DNA of 64,000 bases from Splendidivirga corallicola (GTDB taxonomy: Bacteria; Bacteroidota; Bacteroidia; Cytophagales; Cyclobacteriaceae), in NCBI GenBank assembly GCA_030442035.1, contig JAUJEA010000002.1, positions 558,001-622,000 of the forward strand, read 5' to 3'. A program made the translations under genes and the position numbers. Position 1 is the first letter of the stretch; each line of letters opens with the position of its first letter. The notes under the pieces were generated by a model, which saw only the letters and a list, made by a program, of their open reading frames with translations, searched no databases and had not been told where the DNA came from. Shown piece after piece: positions 45,108-54,126 of the stretch.

Positions 45108-46394
45108 ATGACACTAAATTATATCTGGGTTGGCTTTTTACTTGTTGGTTTTGTGGTCGGTCTTATCAGGGTATTGGGTTATTACTATCGCGATTTTTTT
45201 GCTGATGCTCTTCAGATAACTTTTAGTAAGGCAGATCTGAATGTATTTAAGTCAATGTTCGATAGTACCTTCACGTCTGCCGAAACCAGTATTTCAATTG
45301 TAATTTATCTCATTGGGATCATGACGTTGTGGTTGGGCATCATGAGGGTTGCTGAAAGAGGAGGCGCTATTGAAATATTATCAAAGTTGGTTAATCCGTT
45401 CTTTTGCAGGTTATTTCCGGAATTACCTAAAAACCATCCTGCCTTCGGATCCATGATAATGAATATTTCAGCCAATATGCTGAGCCTGGATAATGCTGCT
45501 ACCCCTATGGGGCTTAAAGCTATGGAGGAACTACAGGAGGCCAATCCCAAAAGTGATACAGCCTCCAATGCTCAAATCATGTTTCTGGTACTAAACACTT
45601 CAGGATTAACGGTAATCCCGGTAACGGTGATGGCTTACAGGGCGGCAGAGGGGGCAGCCAATCCGTCGGATATTTTTGTACCCATTTTAATTGCCACCTA
45701 TTTTTCCACTGTGGCAGGCCTTGTGGCCGTTGCAATACGCCAGAGAATCAATTTGATGAATGCAGTGGTTCTAGGTTATCTGGGTGGAGGCACTGCGATT
45801 ATTGCCAGTATCATTTATTTCGTGAATCAAATGGATCAGGAACAAATTGGTGTGTTCACTACTTTTTCCGGAACCTTCATTATAATGTCGGTCATTACTT
45901 TCTTTATGGTTTTGGCGGTCAAAAAACGTATCAATGTTTATGAGGCTTTTATTGAAGGTGCAAAAGAAGGCTTTCAGGTAGCGGTTACCATTATTCCCTA
46001 TTTGGTTGCCATGTTATTTGCTATTGGTATTTTCAGAGCTTCAGGTGCTATGGACATTTTGCTGGATGCCATCAGATTTATAGTGGTTGGTATTGGTGTT
46101 AATGCCGATTTTGTAGAGGCGCTACCTACTGCCATGATGAAACCTTTAAGCGGAAGTGGTGCAAGAGGCATGATGATTGAAGCCATGCAAACGTATGGAG
46201 CAGATTCCTTTACTGGGCGCTTAGCATCCACTTTTCAAGGCTCAACCGAGACTACTTTTTATACTTTGGCCGTTTATTACGGTGCCGTAAATATTCAAAA
46301 AACACGCTATACTGTTACATGTGGTTTGATAGCCGATCTGGCAGGCATCATTGCTGCAATTTTCATCTGTTATCAATTTTTTTATACTGCCTGA
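45108..46394 (+). CDS. SpmA/SpmB-type nucleoside-recognition membrane protein
   Basis: A 428-residue membrane protein with about 10 helices. Two Gate (nucleoside-recognition) modules are visible: GIMTLWLGIMRVAERGGAIE with NMLSLDNAATPMGLKAMEEL, and the second with GAKEGFQVAVTIIPYLVAM and GSGARGMMIEAMQTYG. They look like SpmA and SpmB fused into one chain, which is common in Bacteroidota. The transported or sensed solute is unknown, and sporulation is not implied. Confidence 0.92.
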   Translation: MTLNYIWVGFLLVGFVVGLIRVLGYYYRDFFADALQITFSKADLNVFKSMFDSTFTSAETSISIVIYLIGIMTLWLGIMRVAERGGAIEILSKLVNPFFCRLFPELPKNHPAFGSMIMNISANMLSLDNAATPMGLKAMEELQEANPKSDTASNAQIMFLVLNTSGLTVIPVTVMAYRAAEGAANPSDIFVPILIATYFSTVAGLVAVAIRQRINLMNAVVLGYLGGGTAIIASIIYFVNQMDQEQIGVFTTFSGTFIIMSVITFFMVLAVKKRINVYEAFIEGAKEGFQVAVTIIPYLVAMLFAIGIFRASGAMDILLDAIRFIVVGIGVNADFVEALPTAMMKPLSGSGARGMMIEAMQTYGADSFTGRLASTFQGSTETTFYTLAVYYGAVNIQKTRYTVTCGLIADLAGIIAAIFICYQFFYTA

Positions 46395-46561
46395 TCTTTC
46401 AAAGAGCGTTTTACAACCACTGATCAACCGAGGTATTTCTAATTTTATTCTTAAAACAACATATCAAATATTACAAGAGTATTTTCTAAATAGTTTTAGG
46501 AATAAGTTTTCAATAACCGCTTATTATTTTTAATCTAACAAAAACTAGATATGAATTAATA

Positions 46562-47032
46562 ATGTTAACAGCAAGCATTATGACAGACGATTTAAGGTTG
46601 GCAAAACATAAGACGATTTACGACAATGCAAAAAAGCATTTTCTTGGAAACTTTCCGGAATCGCTGCCAATAGAACAAGCATATGTCCATATTGGAATGT
46701 ACCTGGGCTGGGTCATTCAGAACAATTTATATTCAATGTTCTTCAAGGATGAAGCCGAAGTTCAGATCTATCGATTTCTCAGAAGAGAATATAGCCCGAC
46801 AATTTTAAGCGAGGTTTGGGATGGATATCTAGGGTATGAGCTTTTCAATAAGGAAGGCAACATGTTCACTTATTATTACTATGGTGGTGGTATATACAAG
46901 AAAGATTACCAAACGGTATTGGCGAAAGAACTACCTTCCATTTATCATGTAAAGGATACCTGGGAAAACTTTGATTTAATGTGTGATCGAATCACCCAGC
47001 GATTCAAAGACTGGAGGAGTATCGTATACTAA
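46562..47032 (+). CDS. DUF7832-like protein
   Basis: A 156-residue soluble protein. The block PIEQAYVHIGMYLGWVIQNN and the later GYLGYELFNKEGNMFTYYYY match a domain of unknown function seen in scattered bacteria, sometimes near toxin-immunity loci. The ATG at 46580 (MTDDLRL) is an equally good start. No partner gene is adjacent and the role is unknown. Confidence 0.75.
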   Translation: MLTASIMTDDLRLAKHKTIYDNAKKHFLGNFPESLPIEQAYVHIGMYLGWVIQNNLYSMFFKDEAEVQIYRFLRREYSPTILSEVWDGYLGYELFNKEGNMFTYYYYGGGIYKKDYQTVLAKELPSIYHVKDTWENFDLMCDRITQRFKDWRSIVY

Positions 47033-47080
47033 TTTTCTTCTATGACGTGAAACTACTTTTTCTCAAATAGGTCAATATGC

Positions 47081-47113
47081 AAAAAGCCAATTCCTTTAAA
47101 GAATTGGCTTTTT
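47081..47113. terminator. Bidirectional terminator
   Basis: AAAAAGCCAATTC (47081-47093) and GAATTGGCTTTTT (47101-47113) are perfect complements around a 7-nt loop, with A-run and T-run sides. It serves convergent genes on both strands. Confidence 0.9.
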
Positions 47114-47125
47114 CATGGTATACGC

Positions 47126-47173
47126 AAGTGTTGAAGTGTTGAAGTGTTGAAGTGTTGAAGTGTTGAAGTGTTG
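47126..47173 (+). repeat. Perfect tandem octamers (AAGTGTTG x6), locus 3
   Basis: Six identical 8-bp copies, followed by a partial one, start 12 bp after the terminator at 47081. Units at 40091 and 42110 are degenerate copies of the same sequence in the same orientation. Confidence 0.9.
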
Positions 47174-47309
47174 AAAAGGAACTGAGGTTTCCATTTCAAG
47201 GTTTCGGAACGAGGGCTTTTTTTCATAACAAAAGAAAGCCTATACTATTCCACTCAATCAATTCAACACCTGAAAACCAGCGTTAATATTATTATTAATT
47301 ACTCATTGC

Positions 47310-47324
47310 CAATTACTAATTGTC
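47310..47324. repeat. CAATTA-N-TAATTG palindrome, copy 2
   Basis: CAATTACTAATTGTC differs by one base from the copy at 24705-24719. Both are just beyond the stop of a minus-strand gene and both are preceded by TCATTGC. Confidence 0.5.
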
Positions 47325-47345
47325 GAAAATCGGTTTATCGTTCGA

Positions 47346-49580
47346 TTATTTGAACTTTCCCTTCAGCATCGCCAGTTTTGCCTGCAGATCACCCTCCACC
47401 TCTTGCTTTGGTTTTTGAGTCTTTTTCTTTGGCTTGGTCTGATTTGCAGGATCGCCTTTCATAGACAATGATATTCTCTTTCTAGGAATATCTACTTCCA
47501 ATACAGTTACCTGAACCTTTTGTTGTACACTAACCACATCATTTGGATTGCTTACAAAACTATCAGACAAATGACTAATGTGTACTAAACCGTCCTGATG
47601 TACTCCAATATCAACAAAAGCCCCGAAATTGGTAATATTGGTAACAATGCCTGGTAATTTCATTCCGGGCCTGAGATCTTCCATAGTGTTGACACCATCA
47701 TCAAATGAAAAAGCTTCAAAACGCTCTCTTGGGTCTCGGCCTGGTTTGGAAAGTTCATCCAAAATATCTTTCAAAGTTGGTAGTCCAACCGTATCAGTCA
47801 CATATTCCTGCAACTTTATCTTATTCCTGAGCGTGCCATCTTTGATCAATTGCTCCACCGTACAGCCGAGGTCTTTAGTCATTTTTTCAACAATGGCATA
47901 ACTTTCAGGATGTACTGCACTACTGTCCAATGGATTTTTAGCATTTCTGATCCTTAAGAAGCCGGCCGCCTGCTCATACGCCTTGTCTCCCAATCTTGGT
48001 ACACTTTTTAAAGCTACTCTATCATTGAAGGGACCATGTTCGTTTCTGTATTCCACAATGTTTTGGGCTAATTGAGGCCCTAAACCGGAAACATAGGTTA
48101 ACAGCTGTTTGCTTGCCGTATTGACCTCAACACCGACACCATTCACACAGCTCATTACCGTATCATCCAGTCCTTGTTTTAGCAAAGATTGATCAACGTC
48201 ATGTTGGTACTGTCCCACCCCAATGGATTTTGGATCGATCTTCACCAATTCCGCCAGAGGATCCATAAGTCTTCTTCCGATAGATACTGCTCCTCTAACG
48301 GTTACATCATAATCCGGAAACTCTTCCCTGGCAACATCAGATGCAGAGTAAACAGAAGCACCGCTTTCATTCACTACCACAATGGTGATATCTCTTGATA
48401 GTCCAAGGCTTTTAACAAACGATTCCGTTTCCCGGCTGGCAGTACCATTGCCAATAGCAATTGCCTGAATATCGAACTGCTCAACCAAATGCTTTATTTG
48501 GGCAGAAGACTCAACAATTTTCTTTTGAGGTTCATTGGGAAAAATCGTTGAATTATCCAGCAATTTACCTTGCGTATCCAGACAAACAACTTTGCAGCCT
48601 GTTCGAAATCCGGGATCGATGGCCAGCACATTTTTCTGCCCCAAAGGTGCTGCCAGTAGCAATTGTCTTAGGTTCTCGGCAAATACTTTTATCGCCTCTT
48701 CATCTGCTTGTTTCTTGGTGCCAACTCTTATGTCAGTTTCAATGGATGGCTTCAACAATCTCTTATAACTATCCTTTACCGCTGTAGCCACTTGCTCAGC
48801 AGCCTCATTATTATTTCTAATTACTAAGTTTTCTATAAGGGAAATGGCGTTTTCTTCCTCCGGGGCAACATCAAGCATCAGGAACATCTCTTTTTCACCT
48901 CTGCGCATAGCCAGTACCCTATGGGAAGGGGCCGTTTTTATCGCTTCCTCCCATTCAAAGTAATCTTTATATTTATGTCCTTCTTCCTCTTTTCCTGAGA
49001 TAACCCTGGTCCTGAACGTTCCTTCTTTTATAAAAAGGCCTCTCAGTGCAGCTCTTACTTCCTGATTTTCATTAACCCATTCCGCAATAATATCCCTCGC
49101 ACCTTGAAGGGCATCCTCCTCGTTGGCAACTTCTTTCTCCTCATTAATATATTTTGAAGCCTCCGCTATACAATCAAAATGCTCTTGTTCAAAAATCTTT
49201 TTAGCCAATGGTTCAAGACCTTTTTCCCTGGCTACAGTCGCTTTGGTTCTGCGTTTAGGTTTGTAAGGTAAGTAGATGTCTTCAAGTTCGGCCATGGTAG
49301 TTGCTTCCTCTACCAGCTTCTCGAGTTCCGGGGTGAGTTTCTCCTGATCTTTTAAAGATTTCAGAATGGCCTCCCTCCGTTTGTCGAGTTCCCTTAGTTG
49401 AGTGATACGATCCCTAATGCCAGCAATGGCTACTTCATCAAGGCTACCGGTCATTTCCTTTCGGTATCTGGAAATAAAGGGTACTGTTCCTCCTTCATCC
49501 AACAGGGCTACCGTTGCGGCCACTTGTTTTCCCAGAATGTTTAACTCTGATGCTATTTGTTGAAAGTGATCTTTAGTCAT
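47346..49580 (-). CDS. tex: Tex-family RNA-binding protein
   Basis: A 744-residue Tex homologue, of normal family length. The N-terminal HTH-like region has VPFISRYRKEMTGSLDEVAI and YLPYKPKRRTKATVAREKGL. The YqgF/RNase H-like domain has LAIDPGFRTGCKVVCLDTQG. Helix-hairpin-helix motifs lie near KQLLTYVSGLGPQLAQNIVE. The S1 domain is at the C-terminus (GIVTNITNFGAFVDIGVHQD with GLVHISHLSDSFV), before a Lys-rich tail. Tex binds RNA and is linked to transcription and stress tolerance. It forms its own transcript. Confidence 0.96.
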   Translation of the reverse strand: MTKDHFQQIASELNILGKQVAATVALLDEGGTVPFISRYRKEMTGSLDEVAIAGIRDRITQLRELDKRREAILKSLKDQEKLTPELEKLVEEATTMAELEDIYLPYKPKRRTKATVAREKGLEPLAKKIFEQEHFDCIAEASKYINEEKEVANEEDALQGARDIIAEWVNENQEVRAALRGLFIKEGTFRTRVISGKEEEGHKYKDYFEWEEAIKTAPSHRVLAMRRGEKEMFLMLDVAPEEENAISLIENLVIRNNNEAAEQVATAVKDSYKRLLKPSIETDIRVGTKKQADEEAIKVFAENLRQLLLAAPLGQKNVLAIDPGFRTGCKVVCLDTQGKLLDNSTIFPNEPQKKIVESSAQIKHLVEQFDIQAIAIGNGTASRETESFVKSLGLSRDITIVVVNESGASVYSASDVAREEFPDYDVTVRGAVSIGRRLMDPLAELVKIDPKSIGVGQYQHDVDQSLLKQGLDDTVMSCVNGVGVEVNTASKQLLTYVSGLGPQLAQNIVEYRNEHGPFNDRVALKSVPRLGDKAYEQAAGFLRIRNAKNPLDSSAVHPESYAIVEKMTKDLGCTVEQLIKDGTLRNKIKLQEYVTDTVGLPTLKDILDELSKPGRDPRERFEAFSFDDGVNTMEDLRPGMKLPGIVTNITNFGAFVDIGVHQDGLVHISHLSDSFVSNPNDVVSVQQKVQVTVLEVDIPRKRISLSMKGDPANQTKPKKKTQKPKQEVEGDLQAKLAMLKGKFK

Positions 49581-49704
49581 AAGAATTACTTAAACGATAA
49601 CAATGCTAACAATTTCCAAAATATTTTTTGAGCTCTCAAAAATAAATAAACAAGTATAGTCGAAGGAAGAATTTTGAGTTTTTGCTGAAAAATTAATTGC
49701 AGGA

Positions 49705-49762
49705 TTTGCAAAAATGAAAATTTATGTATTACATTTGTAGTGTATTAGTTATGTAATACACT
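49705..49762 (+). promoter_or_regulatory. Promoter with GntR-type operator at +1
   Basis: TTTG at 49705-49708, then 21 bp, then TACATTTG at 49730-49737, an exact TAnnTTTG match. AGTGTATTA (49739-49747) and TAATACACT (49754-49762) are perfect 9-bp inverted arms with a 6-nt spacer and cover the expected start point. The operon encodes a GntR regulator, so autoregulation is likely. Confidence 0.8.
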
Positions 49763-49776
49763 AAATCACTTAAACA

Positions 49777-50628
49777 ATGATTGAAATTAATGATCTAACT
49801 TTCTGTTATACTAGAAAAAAAACGATCCTGAGAGACGTCAACCTGAACCTGCCTTCAGGCAATGTGTACGGATTGCTGGGAAAGAACGGGGCTGGTAAAT
49901 CCACACTGTTAAAAAATATTGCCGGATTACTCTTCCCGACCGATGGCGAATGTAAAGTGCTTGATTATCGCTCTAAAGATCGCTTGCCGGATTTCTTGCG
50001 TGAAATTTATTTCATACCGGAAGAGTTTCACCTTCCTGCGCTCAGTATCAAGAGATATGTTGATATATATTCATCATTTTATCCAAGATTCAACAAAGAT
50101 CAATTCTCCGGATACCTTGAAGAATATCAGTTGCAGCCAAGCGAAAAGTTGACTGCTTTGTCCTACGGGCAGAAAAAGAAGATCATCATTGGTTTTGGCC
50201 TCGCGACTAATTGTGCTTTACTGATCATGGATGAACCTACCAATGGATTGGACATACCATCAAAAAGCCAGTTCAGAAAGATTGTTGCTTCCTCTGTCAC
50301 CGAAGATCGCTCCTTTATCATTTCAACGCATCAGGTAAGGGATGTTGAAAGCCTTATTGATCCGATAATCATCCTGGATGAAGGTGAGATTATCTTTAAT
50401 CAATATTTCGAGCAGGTCTCTAAAAAACTAAGCTTCGAGGTAACACCACAAAAGATGAACGATGACGACATTTTATTTTCTCAAAGCATTCTGGGAGGAT
50501 ATTCTGTGGTCATGGAAAATAAAACAGGGATTGAAACAGAGGCCGACCTGGAAGTACTATTTAATACCATTATTTCTGATCCAAAAAGAATTAATCAAAT
50601 CTTTGAGGATACTGATAACGAAAATTAA
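49777..50628 (+). CDS. ABC transporter ATP-binding protein
   Basis: A 283-residue ATPase. Walker A is GLLGKNGAGKSTLLKNIAGL, the signature is LSYGQKKKIIIGFGLA (a degenerate LSGGQ), Walker B is ALLIMDEPTNGLD, and the switch His is in FIISTHQVRDVE. The layout matches YtrB-type exporters: ATPase, then a membrane protein, then a GntR regulator. It powers the membrane protein encoded next. The substrate is unknown. Confidence 0.94.
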   Translation: MIEINDLTFCYTRKKTILRDVNLNLPSGNVYGLLGKNGAGKSTLLKNIAGLLFPTDGECKVLDYRSKDRLPDFLREIYFIPEEFHLPALSIKRYVDIYSSFYPRFNKDQFSGYLEEYQLQPSEKLTALSYGQKKKIIIGFGLATNCALLIMDEPTNGLDIPSKSQFRKIVASSVTEDRSFIISTHQVRDVESLIDPIIILDEGEIIFNQYFEQVSKKLSFEVTPQKMNDDDILFSQSILGGYSVVMENKTGIETEADLEVLFNTIISDPKRINQIFEDTDNEN

Positions 50629-50706
50629 CCAGGCATTATGGATGACAGGCCTTGAGTTGCTTAAATCACCTGAGGGCTTTAACATCTTAACATTTAATAA
50701 AAATAT

Positions 50707-51456
50707 ATGAATCACTATTTAAATATAACGCGCCTGAGCAATCTGATCAAACGAGAGGTTCTCACGAATGCAAAGGCCATGTTGATCATATTAGGAGCTA
50801 TTTCGGGTGTGGTACTTTTCATTTTTACCATTTCCGCACTCAATAAAAACACACATGGAACACATGTACCACTATTCGCTTCTACCTTTATGGTCACCGG
50901 ATTGGTACTCAGTAGTCTCGCATATCGGGATTTGTTAAATAAGAATAAGAGCTATGCTTATCTTACGCTTCCAGTATCCAACCTGGAAAGGTTAATAAGT
51001 ATGTTATTTATAACTACCCTTATATATATCATAACCTATATAGTCTATTATTTTCTTCTATCGACCATTTTGAATGCTTTTGCTTCCTATTTCACACAAC
51101 AAGACTTTGAAGCTTTTGATGTCGCTGATACAATCGTGTGGAAGACAATTAAAATCTATCTTGTTGTGCAATCTGTGTTTTTACTTGGAGCAGCATCGTT
51201 CAAAAAATTTCCTCTGCCATTAACACTACTAACATTGTTTGTCGCCAGTATTATCATGGTGTTGATCGCTGTTGGGATCATGGCAGCTTTTACATACGAT
51301 ATGAGGTTAAATGATATAGACTTCAACTTACCAAGTTACCTTGACAGACGTTATGGTCTGGACTTTGAACGGATCTCAAAGATAGTATTCTGGTATCTGC
51401 TGGCACCTTTCTGCTGGTTTGTGACATATTTGAAATTGAAAGAAAAGGAGGTATAA
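50707..51456 (+). CDS. ABC-2-like membrane protein
   Basis: A 249-residue protein with about six helices (for example AMLIILGAISGVVLFIFTIS and LISMLFITTLIYIITYIVYY). It lies between the ATPase and the GntR gene, so it is the likely permease partner. The stop codon is followed by only 1 bp before the GntR start. AAAAGGAGGT, an unusually strong ribosome-binding site for this phylum, sits at the end of this gene and serves the next. Confidence 0.85.
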   Translation: MNHYLNITRLSNLIKREVLTNAKAMLIILGAISGVVLFIFTISALNKNTHGTHVPLFASTFMVTGLVLSSLAYRDLLNKNKSYAYLTLPVSNLERLISMLFITTLIYIITYIVYYFLLSTILNAFASYFTQQDFEAFDVADTIVWKTIKIYLVVQSVFLLGAASFKKFPLPLTLLTLFVASIIMVLIAVGIMAAFTYDMRLNDIDFNLPSYLDRRYGLDFERISKIVFWYLLAPFCWFVTYLKLKEKEV

Positions 51457-51457
51457 G

Positions 51458-51817
51458 ATGGATTTTAGAGATAACAAAGCTATTTACCTTCAGATTGCAG
51501 ACTTTTTCTGTGAGAATATTTTGCTAAAAAAGTGGAAGGAAGGAGAACGTGTTCCTTCTGTACGTGAAACAGCAGTGGATATTGAAGTAAACCCAAATAC
51601 TGTAATGAGAACCTTTAACTATTTACAAGATATGGATATCATTTTCAACAAAAGAGGCATAGGATATTTTGTTTCAGAAGGCGCCTTTGAAAAGACGCTT
51701 ACCCTTAAGAAAGATTCATTTATCAAAAATGATCTTCCACTGATTTTCAAAACCATGCAACTTCTAAACATCGACTTCGATGAATTGAAAAGTTACTATG
51801 ACAATCATAAGAACTAA
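51458..51817 (+). CDS. GntR-family regulator, YtrA type
   Basis: A 119-residue protein. The winged helix is NKAIYLQIADFFCENILLKK, followed by GERVPSVRETAVDIEVNPNT and VMRTFNYLQDMDIIFNKRGI. The short C-terminal part (about 70-119) is the YtrA-type dimerisation helix; there is no large effector domain. YtrA regulators repress ABC operons such as this one. The promoter repeat at 49739-49762 is the likely operator. The gene follows the permease by 1 bp and has AGGAGG before its ATG. Confidence 0.93.
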   Translation: MDFRDNKAIYLQIADFFCENILLKKWKEGERVPSVRETAVDIEVNPNTVMRTFNYLQDMDIIFNKRGIGYFVSEGAFEKTLTLKKDSFIKNDLPLIFKTMQLLNIDFDELKSYYDNHKN

Positions 51818-51855
51818 TATCTCTATAACATTTAAATAAATAACCATTTAGAAAA

Positions 51856-52566
51856 ATGAAAACGAGATTAAAAAACAGTAACAAAATATTACTAGCACTA
51901 TTTGCCTTACTTCTTTTATGTGAAATAGTAGCAGTAGCTGATATTGGGCTAAAGATCAGGAAATTTACAAACTCTGACGCAGGGAGTTCTCCATCAATTG
52001 AAAATCCAATATCCAAAGATCTGCCTGACTTTCATTCTATCGATGTTTCTGCACCATTCCATCTGTCTTTGAAACATAGTGATAAAAGTCAAATTTTATT
52101 TTTGAAAGATGACAACACTTCCGATTCAATAAAAACAGTGGTAGAAAATGGCATACTATATGTAAAAGGCACCTATCAGGGAAGGTTGGAAACATCTGCC
52201 ATTGAAATATATACGCCGGATATCCGGAAAGTGATCATAACAGGAAGTGCTTCTATTAACTTACGATCCTTTGCGCTCGATAGCTTGTGTATTGATCTAA
52301 AAAATGGAGCATCAATATATTGCAATGACCTGAACGTTGATTACCTGAGCTTAAAAGCGCAGGATGGCGCCCAGTTTAGTGTCTATAAGGGATCAATCGG
52401 ACATCTCAGTACTTCTCTTGCCAACCGGGTCAATGCCGATCTTGGTGATACGGATATTTCATATTTATCAGGAGAATTGAAAGATAGATCTCAACTGTAC
52501 CTCAAAGGTGGCGTGGACAGTATCAGTGCACGCATAGATAAAAGAGCAAAACTCAATAAATATTAA
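51856..52566 (+). CDS. GIN-domain envelope protein (DUF2807)
   Basis: A 236-residue protein with an N-terminal membrane anchor (KILLALFALLLLCEIVAVAD). The rest is a right-handed beta-helix-like GIN domain, with FHSIDVSAPFHLSLKHSDKS, VVENGILYVKG, VIITGSASINL and successive short repeats (LCIDLKNGASIYC, LSLKAQDGAQF, LSGELKDRSQLY). The function is undefined. It is the fourth gene of the ABC/GntR operon, 38 bp after the regulator. Confidence 0.88.
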   Translation: MKTRLKNSNKILLALFALLLLCEIVAVADIGLKIRKFTNSDAGSSPSIENPISKDLPDFHSIDVSAPFHLSLKHSDKSQILFLKDDNTSDSIKTVVENGILYVKGTYQGRLETSAIEIYTPDIRKVIITGSASINLRSFALDSLCIDLKNGASIYCNDLNVDYLSLKAQDGAQFSVYKGSIGHLSTSLANRVNADLGDTDISYLSGELKDRSQLYLKGGVDSISARIDKRAKLNKY

Positions 52567-52752
52567 CTCAAAATGCTAAGGTTTCCGGATCATGGAAGGT
52601 CAACTGTGATCCGGAAGCTTTAATCTCAAAGATCGTTAGACCTCAACAACAAACGCTTATCATTACAACAACTACGATCGGATACAAAGTACAATGAGTC
52701 CGTTAATACTACTGGAAACCGTTAAAGCGGATTGTGAACCATTCTAAAATCA

Positions 52753-52980
52753 ATGATTATGAATTGCTTCAAAGACAAATTAGCTTGTAAATTGATAGGA
52801 GTGCTTCTCAGCATCTTCATGCTTGGTATGCTGCTGATATTATTCAGTCATGTGGATCAATCCAGAATAGCAAGCTGGATCACCCTGATTGCGGTGATTT
52901 TATCGCTAGTCGCTTTGAATATCATATACTTGAAACTGATTGGCAGTGTGTTCCGTAAGCTCAATCACGAATACAGGTAA
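52753..52980 (+). CDS. Small protein with two membrane helices
   Basis: A 75-residue protein with two helices: LIGVLLSIFMLGMLLILFSH and ASWITLIAVILSLVALNIIY. Its basic tail is cytosolic. No family is recognised. A strong terminator follows about 42 bp after the stop, so it ends the GntR/GIN transcript or is transcribed alone from the 186-bp gap before it. Confidence 0.65.
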   Translation: MIMNCFKDKLACKLIGVLLSIFMLGMLLILFSHVDQSRIASWITLIAVILSLVALNIIYLKLIGSVFRKLNHEYR

Positions 52981-53022
52981 AACTAAAAAGACCATAGTTT
53001 TGGTAATTATTGATATAAGACT

Positions 53023-53053
53023 AAACTCCTGATCCTTAGGGATCGGGAGTTTT
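53023..53053. terminator. Terminator between convergent genes
   Basis: AAACTCCTGATCC (53023-53035) pairs with GGATCGGGAGTTT (53040-53052) around a TTAG loop, with one G-T pair, then more T. It can act in both directions. Confidence 0.9.
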
Positions 53054-53075
53054 TGTTTATACCTTTTTGAATTCA

Positions 53076-53489
53076 TTATTCAGGTCGCTCTGTCAAGCTA
53101 AACCAGTTACCTGAATTATCCTTGAATGTAGCCTCTATCCCATAGGGTTGCTGCTTGGGTTCAGATAGAAACTCGACTCCCTTTGACTTGAGTTCCAGGT
53201 AGGTCGCTTTGCAATCTGGCGTCTCAAATACACCTGTCCCCATCTTACCATTTCGGATCAGGTTCTTCATTTGCTCGGCGGATTGGTCATCAAACAAAAA
53301 TCCAGGTTGTACAAGCATTAAGATAATTTCAAGGTCCGGCTGATCTTTAGGACCCACCGTGAGCCAGCGAAAACTACCATTCATGGTAGCATCGGTACGA
53401 ACTTCGAATCCTAATTTATTAACATAAAAATCCATTGCCTCGTCCTGATCCAGCACATAGACAGTTGTATGTGATAATTTTGTAATCAT
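53076..53489 (-). CDS. VOC/glyoxalase-fold protein
   Basis: A 137-residue single VOC module pair. The family pattern is clear: LSHTTVYVLDQDEAMDFYVN with KLGFEVRTDA, DLEIILM, and the closing YGIEATFKDNSGNWFSLTER. Conserved metal ligand positions (His in SHTTVYV, Glu in the final FSLTE region) are plausible. The reaction is unknown; relatives include glyoxalases, dioxygenases and antibiotic-binding proteins. It is next to, and on the same strand as, an AraC regulator. Confidence 0.9.
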   Translation of the reverse strand: MITKLSHTTVYVLDQDEAMDFYVNKLGFEVRTDATMNGSFRWLTVGPKDQPDLEIILMLVQPGFLFDDQSAEQMKNLIRNGKMGTGVFETPDCKATYLELKSKGVEFLSEPKQQPYGIEATFKDNSGNWFSLTERPE

Positions 53490-53555
53490 ACTTAATTTAA
53501 TTTTTTCGCCAAGTTAAGGACTCCAAAAATTGGTCACTTATCGAAAATTGCTATT

Positions 53556-53954
53556 CTAATCAACATACTTTGTAGCAAAACAACCAGGTACCATACTATC
53601 GGGTTGTTCGTTTTGAATTTGTTTTATCTTCAACCTTTTTTTTCGATAATCCATGGGCGTTTGCCCTGTAACAGAACGAAATTTGAGGGTAAAAGAAGTA
53701 ACACTTTCAAAGCCCACATCCATGCATATTTCCTGGACCTTGAGATCAGTATCGCTCAATTTGGTTTTGGCTTTCTCAATTCTCCTCTCGGTTAAATATT
53801 GATGCGGGGTTTTATTGTAGGTCCTTTTGAACAGACGAAGAAAGTGAAACTTGGACAAACAAGCCTCTTGAGAAAGATGATCGAGATTGACTGTATTGCA
53901 ACAGTTATCATCAATAAACAATTTGGCTTTCACAATGCGATGATATAGGTCCAT
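53556..53954 (-). CDS. AraC-family DNA-binding protein
   Basis: A 132-residue protein consisting essentially of the AraC double helix-turn-helix: VNLDHLSQEACLSKFHFLRL and VQEICMDVGFESVTSFTLKF, followed by TGQTPMDYRK. There is no N-terminal effector domain. It is likely a transcription activator of the MarA/SoxS short type. The VOC gene lies 66 bp downstream on the same strand, a frequent pairing. Confidence 0.92.
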   Translation of the reverse strand: MDLYHRIVKAKLFIDDNCCNTVNLDHLSQEACLSKFHFLRLFKRTYNKTPHQYLTERRIEKAKTKLSDTDLKVQEICMDVGFESVTSFTLKFRSVTGQTPMDYRKKRLKIKQIQNEQPDSMVPGCFATKYVD

Positions 53955-54126
53955 GCACAGAAATTAATTGAACCTAAAGTTAAAAAATGACAATAAGAAT
54001 TAGTAGCGTTGAAACATTGAAAAATGATGGACCAGAACAATGGTGATCCATCATCCACTCAGGCTAATTATATTGTGCTAAACCAACAGGTTCATATAGA
54101 AATCTTCAGTTAATAGGATTAGGGAA

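Noticed and set aside
42110-47173. CRISPR-like interpretation of the octamer arrays
   Set aside because: The units are 8 bp with no spacers; no cas genes are present.
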